A model generated the notes under the pieces. That model made no database searches and was not told the origin of the DNA. It saw only the letters and a list, made by a program, of their open reading frames with translations. Shown here one piece after another: positions 5,136-8,264 of a DNA stretch of 8,264 bases. How positions within the stretch are numbered: position 1 is the first letter of the stretch; every line of letters begins with the position of its first letter. The position numbers and the translations under genes were made by a program. The stretch is from assembly GCA_047639575.1 (NCBI GenBank), contig JBLIOB010000184.1, forward strand, positions 1 to 8,264, in the 5' to 3' direction. This stretch comes from JBLIOB01 sp047639575. Its GTDB lineage: Bacteria; Bacteroidota; Bacteroidia; Flavobacteriales_D; Parvicellaceae.

Positions 5136-6473
5136 TTGAGAATTACTATTTCTATATTTCTACTTTGCTTATCACTTGGCTCTTTTAGCCAAGAATCTAG
5201 GGACGTCACCGTTTTAAACAGATGGGATGGAGCTTGGGTAGACACCAATAATTCTGGAGTTAAATACAACGAAGTATGGGGATTTGTAAGGGATGGTGAA
5301 GAATATGCTGTAATGGGTTCGGTTAACGGCACTCACTTTTTTCATTTGACTGCTAACAACGAATTATTTGAAATAGGGTTTGTGGGAGGCAATTTTCAAG
5401 GCAATGTAGTTCATCGTGACTACCATGACTATAACAACTATCTATATGCCGTTGCGGATCAAATCCCTGGGACTTTACAAATAATTGATCTTCAATATTT
5501 ACCAGATTCTGTGTCTAAAGTTTATGATAGTGACACCTTAATTAACATCGCTCACAATGTCTTTATAGATACCTCTTCTGGATTGATGTACGCATGTGAC
5601 CCTCCTGGAACGGGGCTAAAGGTTTATTCTCTTGCTAACCCATTAGACCCAGTATTAGTGTATGACAATATTGCCACGTTGGTTGATTACGTGCATGATG
5701 TTTATGCAAGAAACGATACGGCTTATTTAGCAAGTGGAAATGATGGCTTGTGGGTATATGATTTTTCAAATCCTTTTTCCCCAGTAAATCTAGGCTCGTT
5801 AACAAGTTATCCTGAGCAGGGATTTAACCATTCTGGATGGCTCAGTGAGGACGGGAAGGTCTATATTATGGCAGATGAAACATCTGGTAAAAAATTAAAA
5901 ACAGTTGATGTTTCTGACTTATCTGACATTAAAATTCATTCGGTTTTCGGAACTGAATGGTGGACCAATACCATACCACACAATGTAATGCTCAAAGACG
6001 GTTTGGCTTATATTTCGTACTACAATGATGGTCTTCAAATCTACGATGTTCGGGACGTAAATAATCCTAAACAAATTGCTTTCTACGATACTTATTCAGA
6101 TGATAGTGAAAAATTATTCCAAGGAGCTTGGGGTATTTATGCGTTGTTACCATCGGGCAAATTATTAGTGTCTGATAGATCTACGGGGTTATATGTTTTT
6201 AAATTTCAGGTTCCTCCAAATATTTCCGGGGGTCATGGAATTTACCCTAACCCTGCAACGGATGAAGCTTGGTTCCATAGAGAACATACAGTTAATTCCG
6301 ATTATAAGTTACAGATCATTTCTGCGGATGGAAAGTTAGTAGATGAACTGAGTGGTTATAACGATCAGTTAAGAATCGACCTTACAAATTATAGAGCTGG
6401 AGAATACATCTACCGATACCTCAATGACGTAACAGGAACTGTTGAAACTGGAAAGTTTCTTCGTTTAAAATAA
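5136..6473 (+). CDS. Secreted LVIVD / choice-of-anchor-B propeller protein with T9SS C-terminal sorting domain
   Basis: Exported protein of 445 aa from TTG 5136. Residues 1-19 (MRITISIFLLCLSLGSFSQ) are a clean signal peptide. Residues 25-357 form a propeller-like repeat region with about six units, marked by recurring blocks such as YHDYNNYLYAVAD (96-108), AHNVFID (139-145), VHDVYARND (186-194), NHSGWLSEDG (231-240) and PHNVMLKDG (281-289), each followed by a strand like YLAS or YISY. This matches the choice-of-anchor-B / LVIVD family. From about 367 on, IYPNPATDEAW (369-379) opens a type IX secretion sorting domain ending in GKFLRLK, so the protein should cross the outer membrane and be anchored or released there. 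The frame stays open to TTG 5037, but that start would bury the signal peptide and lie upstream of the promoter. Function is unknown; surface binding or adhesion is a guess. Confidence 0.88.
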   Translation: MRITISIFLLCLSLGSFSQESRDVTVLNRWDGAWVDTNNSGVKYNEVWGFVRDGEEYAVMGSVNGTHFFHLTANNELFEIGFVGGNFQGNVVHRDYHDYNNYLYAVADQIPGTLQIIDLQYLPDSVSKVYDSDTLINIAHNVFIDTSSGLMYACDPPGTGLKVYSLANPLDPVLVYDNIATLVDYVHDVYARNDTAYLASGNDGLWVYDFSNPFSPVNLGSLTSYPEQGFNHSGWLSEDGKVYIMADETSGKKLKTVDVSDLSDIKIHSVFGTEWWTNTIPHNVMLKDGLAYISYYNDGLQIYDVRDVNNPKQIAFYDTYSDDSEKLFQGAWGIYALLPSGKLLVSDRSTGLYVFKFQVPPNISGGHGIYPNPATDEAWFHREHTVNSDYKLQIISADGKLVDELSGYNDQLRIDLTNYRAGEYIYRYLNDVTGTVETGKFLRLK

Positions 6474-6476
6474 GTG

Positions 6477-6526
6477 CAAAAAAAATCCATTTGTTCTTTG
6501 AACAAATGGATTATCAAAATTTTTTG
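6477..6526. terminator. Bidirectional intrinsic terminator between convergent genes
   Basis: A perfect 13-bp stem pairs 6484-6496 (AATCCATTTGTTC) with 6500-6512 around a TTT loop. Eight A residues at 6478-6485 give a U-tract for minus-strand transcripts, and six T residues at 6520-6525 serve the plus strand after a short interruption. It starts four bases past the propeller gene stop and ends eight bases before the stop of the TerB-like gene, so it can end both transcripts. Confidence 0.88.
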
Positions 6527-6533
6527 AGCTTCC

Positions 6534-6968
6534 CTATGCCAATACGATAGCGTCTAATTTAGTTGACATCGTCTCTAAATCGTCTCCATCAATAACTGAT
6601 CTTGTTCCGTGAACAGCAATATCTTCAACTTTGTCTACAGGATAACCGAGTGCAACAGCAAATTTTCTTACTTTTTTAATCTCAGAAAAATTAACTCCTT
6701 CATCCGCAATAACCATTTGTGCAAGATGATAAAAACGTTCGTTTCTTTCGTCTTTAGTGTTCGGTGGATTAATCATAAACTTTCCCGGACTCTCCAAAAT
6801 TGCATCGAAGTTCGCATCAGATAATGATATTTCTCTTGCAATTTTCTTTAACAATATCATCTCAGTGTCCTCGATAACTCCATCCGCCTTAGCAATCATC
6901 ACTAGGTTCCTAAAATGACCTTTATGCTGTTTTTGCTCTCCCGTCTCGTATAAATCTGCAATTGACAT
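6534..6968 (-). CDS. TerB-like helical protein
   Basis: A soluble, mostly helical protein of 144 aa (from ATG 6968) with the TerB-type layout: two related helical halves, each with an acidic loop, MIAKADGVIEDTE (24-36) and MVIADEGVNFSE (85-96). The helix ISLSDANFDAILESP (47-61) follows the first. TerB proteins are named for tellurite-resistance operons and their acidic loops bind metal ions in studied cases; most stand-alone members, like this one, have no known role. No other ter gene is nearby. The open frame reaches ATG 7019, which would add 17 residues, but a perfect TATTTTTG promoter box at 6998-6991 lies between the two starts, so 6968 is preferred. It is convergent with the propeller gene and lies 68 bases downstream of the acetyl-CoA synthetase stop. 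Confidence 0.75.
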   Translation of the reverse strand: MSIADLYETGEQKQHKGHFRNLVMIAKADGVIEDTEMILLKKIAREISLSDANFDAILESPGKFMINPPNTKDERNERFYHLAQMVIADEGVNFSEIKKVRKFAVALGYPVDKVEDIAVHGTRSVIDGDDLETMSTKLDAIVLA

Positions 6969-6990
6969 TTCTTTCGCTTTAAATTCAGTG

Positions 6991-6998
6991 CAAAAATA
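6991..6998 (-). promoter_or_regulatory. -7 promoter box of the TerB-like gene
   Basis: On the minus strand this reads TATTTTTG, a perfect match to the Bacteroidota -7 box TAnnTTTG, 22 bases upstream of ATG 6968. The -33 region offers only an imperfect TGTG 18 bases further upstream. A transcript from here would have a leader of roughly 15-20 bases. Confidence 0.5.
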
Positions 6999-7036
6999 CA
7001 GTTCTAACTGAAACCGCACACTGAAAATGAAAAATA

Positions 7037-8264
7037 TTACAGCGCTCCTGCTTTAATTTCATCAACTACTGACGGATCAAGCAGTGTTGAAGTATCCCCC
7101 ATGTTAGAAGTATCGCCTTCTGCTATTTTTCGAAGAATTCTTCTCATAATTTTTCCAGACCTTGTTTTTGGCAATCCTGACACCACCTGAATTTTATCAG
7201 GCTTAGCAATTGGTCCAATTTGCTCAATGATAACTTTCAATAATTCTTTCTTGAACTCGTCTTCATTTTCAGGTTGAGGGGAGCAAATGACATATGCATA
7301 TATCCCTTGACCTTTTATTTCGTGTGGATATCCGACAACGGCCGCTTCAACAACATTCACATGTTCGTCCAACGCATCTTCTACTTCGGCAGTTCCAATT
7401 CTGTGCCCTGAAACATTAATAACATCGTCTACTCTTCCTGTAATCCGATACATTCCATCAGCATCTCGTTTACAACCATCACCTGTAAAATAATACCCTT
7501 CATAACTTGAGAAGTAAACATCTTTACATCTGCTGTGGTCACCCCATGTTGTTCGAATCATACTTGGCCAAGGATACTTAATACATAAATTCCCTTGAAC
7601 ATCGTTTCCTTCAATTTCATTTCCATCAGGATCCATCAAACACGGTTGAATACCGGGAAGGGGCAGAGTTGCATAACTTGGCTTTAACGGTGTAATACCA
7701 GCTAAAGGCGAAATCATTATCCCGCCTGTTTCTGTTTGCCACCATGTATCTACAATCGGACAATTCTTTTTCCCAACAATTTCATGATACCATTGCCATG
7801 CCTCTTCATTAATTGGCTCACCAACTGTGCCCAATACCTTCAGCGAACTCAGATCATATTTCGTTACAAAATCTGATGAATGAACCTGCAGTGCTCTTAT
7901 GGCTGTGGGCGCAGTATAAAATGTTGTCACTTTGTATTTTTCACAAACCTCCCAAAAACGGCCCGCATCTGGCCAAGTTGGCACTCCTTCGAACATTAAA
8001 GTTGTCGCTCCTGCTAATAACGGTCCATATATGATATAAGAATGGCCAGTAATCCAGCCTACATCCGCGGTACACCAATAAACATCTCCAGCCTCATATT
8101 GAAAGACATTTCTAAAGGAGTATTCTGCATAGGTCATATAGCCGGCTGTACTGTGCACAACTCCTTTTGGTTGACCAGTTGACCCTGATGTGTAAAGAAT
8201 AAAAAGAGGGTCTTCTGCATCCATTACTTCAGCCTCACATTGACTTGATACCGTGTCAATTTCA
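7037..8264 (-). CDS. acs: Acetyl-CoA synthetase, AMP-forming, N-terminus cut by window edge
   Basis: Activates acetate with ATP to acetyl-AMP and then to acetyl-CoA in the cytoplasm, allowing growth on and recycling of acetate. The frame is open to the right edge, giving 409 residues of a protein usually near 640-650, so about the first 230 are missing; the methionine at 8224 is internal. Visible hallmarks, numbered from the edge: ATP-binding YTSGSTGQPKG (23-33), the acetate-pocket and adenylate motif DTWWQTETGG (about 182-191), YYFTGDG (about 261-267), the hinge region ITGRVDDVINVSGHR (about 277-291), and the C-terminal PKTRSGKIMRR, whose lysine is the catalytic residue that is reversibly acetylated in characterised homologs. 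All key residues in view are intact. It ends 17 bases before the longest possible frame of the TerB-like gene, with no terminator seen between, so read-through is possible. Confidence 0.95.
   Translation of the reverse strand, partial: EIDTVSSQCEAEVMDAEDPLFILYTSGSTGQPKGVVHSTAGYMTYAEYSFRNVFQYEAGDVYWCTADVGWITGHSYIIYGPLLAGATTLMFEGVPTWPDAGRFWEVCEKYKVTTFYTAPTAIRALQVHSSDFVTKYDLSSLKVLGTVGEPINEEAWQWYHEIVGKKNCPIVDTWWQTETGGIMISPLAGITPLKPSYATLPLPGIQPCLMDPDGNEIEGNDVQGNLCIKYPWPSMIRTTWGDHSRCKDVYFSSYEGYYFTGDGCKRDADGMYRITGRVDDVINVSGHRIGTAEVEDALDEHVNVVEAAVVGYPHEIKGQGIYAYVICSPQPENEDEFKKELLKVIIEQIGPIAKPDKIQVVSGLPKTRSGKIMRRILRKIAEGDTSNMGDTSTLLDPSVVDEIKAGAL

Noticed and set aside
4904..5332. 142-residue open frame on the minus strand overlapping the start of the propeller gene
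   Set aside because: It is antisense to the signal peptide and first propeller blade, has low-complexity composition with no recognisable motif, and overlaps the divergent promoters. It is a shadow frame.
6534..6968. Tellurite resistance determinant
   Set aside because: The protein has the TerB-like layout but no terC, terD, terE or terZ-like gene accompanies it, so a resistance role is not supported.
6969..7019. Seventeen-residue N-terminal extension of the TerB-like protein
   Set aside because: A perfect TATTTTTG promoter box lies inside it, and the protein has a good ATG start with a family-typical beginning at 6968.
7813..8034. Plus-strand open frame inside acetyl-CoA synthetase
   Set aside because: It lies wholly antisense to a strongly conserved enzyme and its translation resembles no protein family. 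The same applies to plus-strand frames at 237-428, 1736-1972 and 6609-6824 and the minus-strand alternate frame at 3468-3662.

Overview
The window reads as an ordinary chromosomal stretch of an AT-rich member of the Bacteroidota, most likely a free-living Flavobacteriales- or Cytophagales-type bacterium. Four things point there: a secreted protein with a type IX secretion (T9SS) C-terminal sorting domain, a DUF4296 lipoprotein next to a dihydroorotase, promoter-like boxes of the Bacteroidota type (TAnnTTTG), and starts with no clear Shine-Dalgarno. Eight protein genes are visible, and two of them run off the window edges.

Layout, left to right. (1) Positions 1-1395, minus strand: an ECF-type sigma factor followed 17 bases later by a single-pass membrane protein that is probably its anti-sigma partner; its C-terminus is cut by the left edge. 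(2) Positions 1396-1673: 278 bases without a gene, densely filled with nested and mutually exclusive inverted repeats, including a terminator-like hairpin. (3) Positions 1674-4907, minus strand: a tightly overlapping four-gene operon. It runs polyprenol-phosphate-mannose-synthase-like glycosyltransferase, dihydroorotase-like amidohydrolase, DUF4296 lipoprotein, then a small protein resembling a PD-(D/E)XK nuclease family with its catalytic motif apparently lost. (4) Positions 4908-5135: a divergent promoter region. (5) Positions 5136-6473, plus strand: a secreted six-blade LVIVD / choice-of-anchor-B propeller with a T9SS sorting domain. (6) Positions 6474-6533: a strong bidirectional terminator between convergent genes. 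(7) Positions 6534-6968, minus strand: a TerB-like helical protein with its own promoter. (8) Positions 7037-8264, minus strand: the C-terminal two thirds of AMP-forming acetyl-CoA synthetase, cut by the right edge.

The genes do not form one pathway. The four-gene operon mixes lipid-linked sugar chemistry, pyrimidine (or related cyclic amide) metabolism, an envelope lipoprotein and an unknown. The sigma/anti-sigma pair is a self-contained regulatory module. Acetyl-CoA synthetase is central metabolism. I see no mobile element, CRISPR array, tRNA, rRNA or convincing new multi-gene system. The best leads are the structured 1504-1650 element, the nuclease-like protein without its catalytic acid, the cysteine-free anti-sigma-like protein and the repeated histidines in the propeller. 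Three of the six genes whose starts can be placed with some confidence use TTG or GTG, so long-ORF starts here are unreliable.
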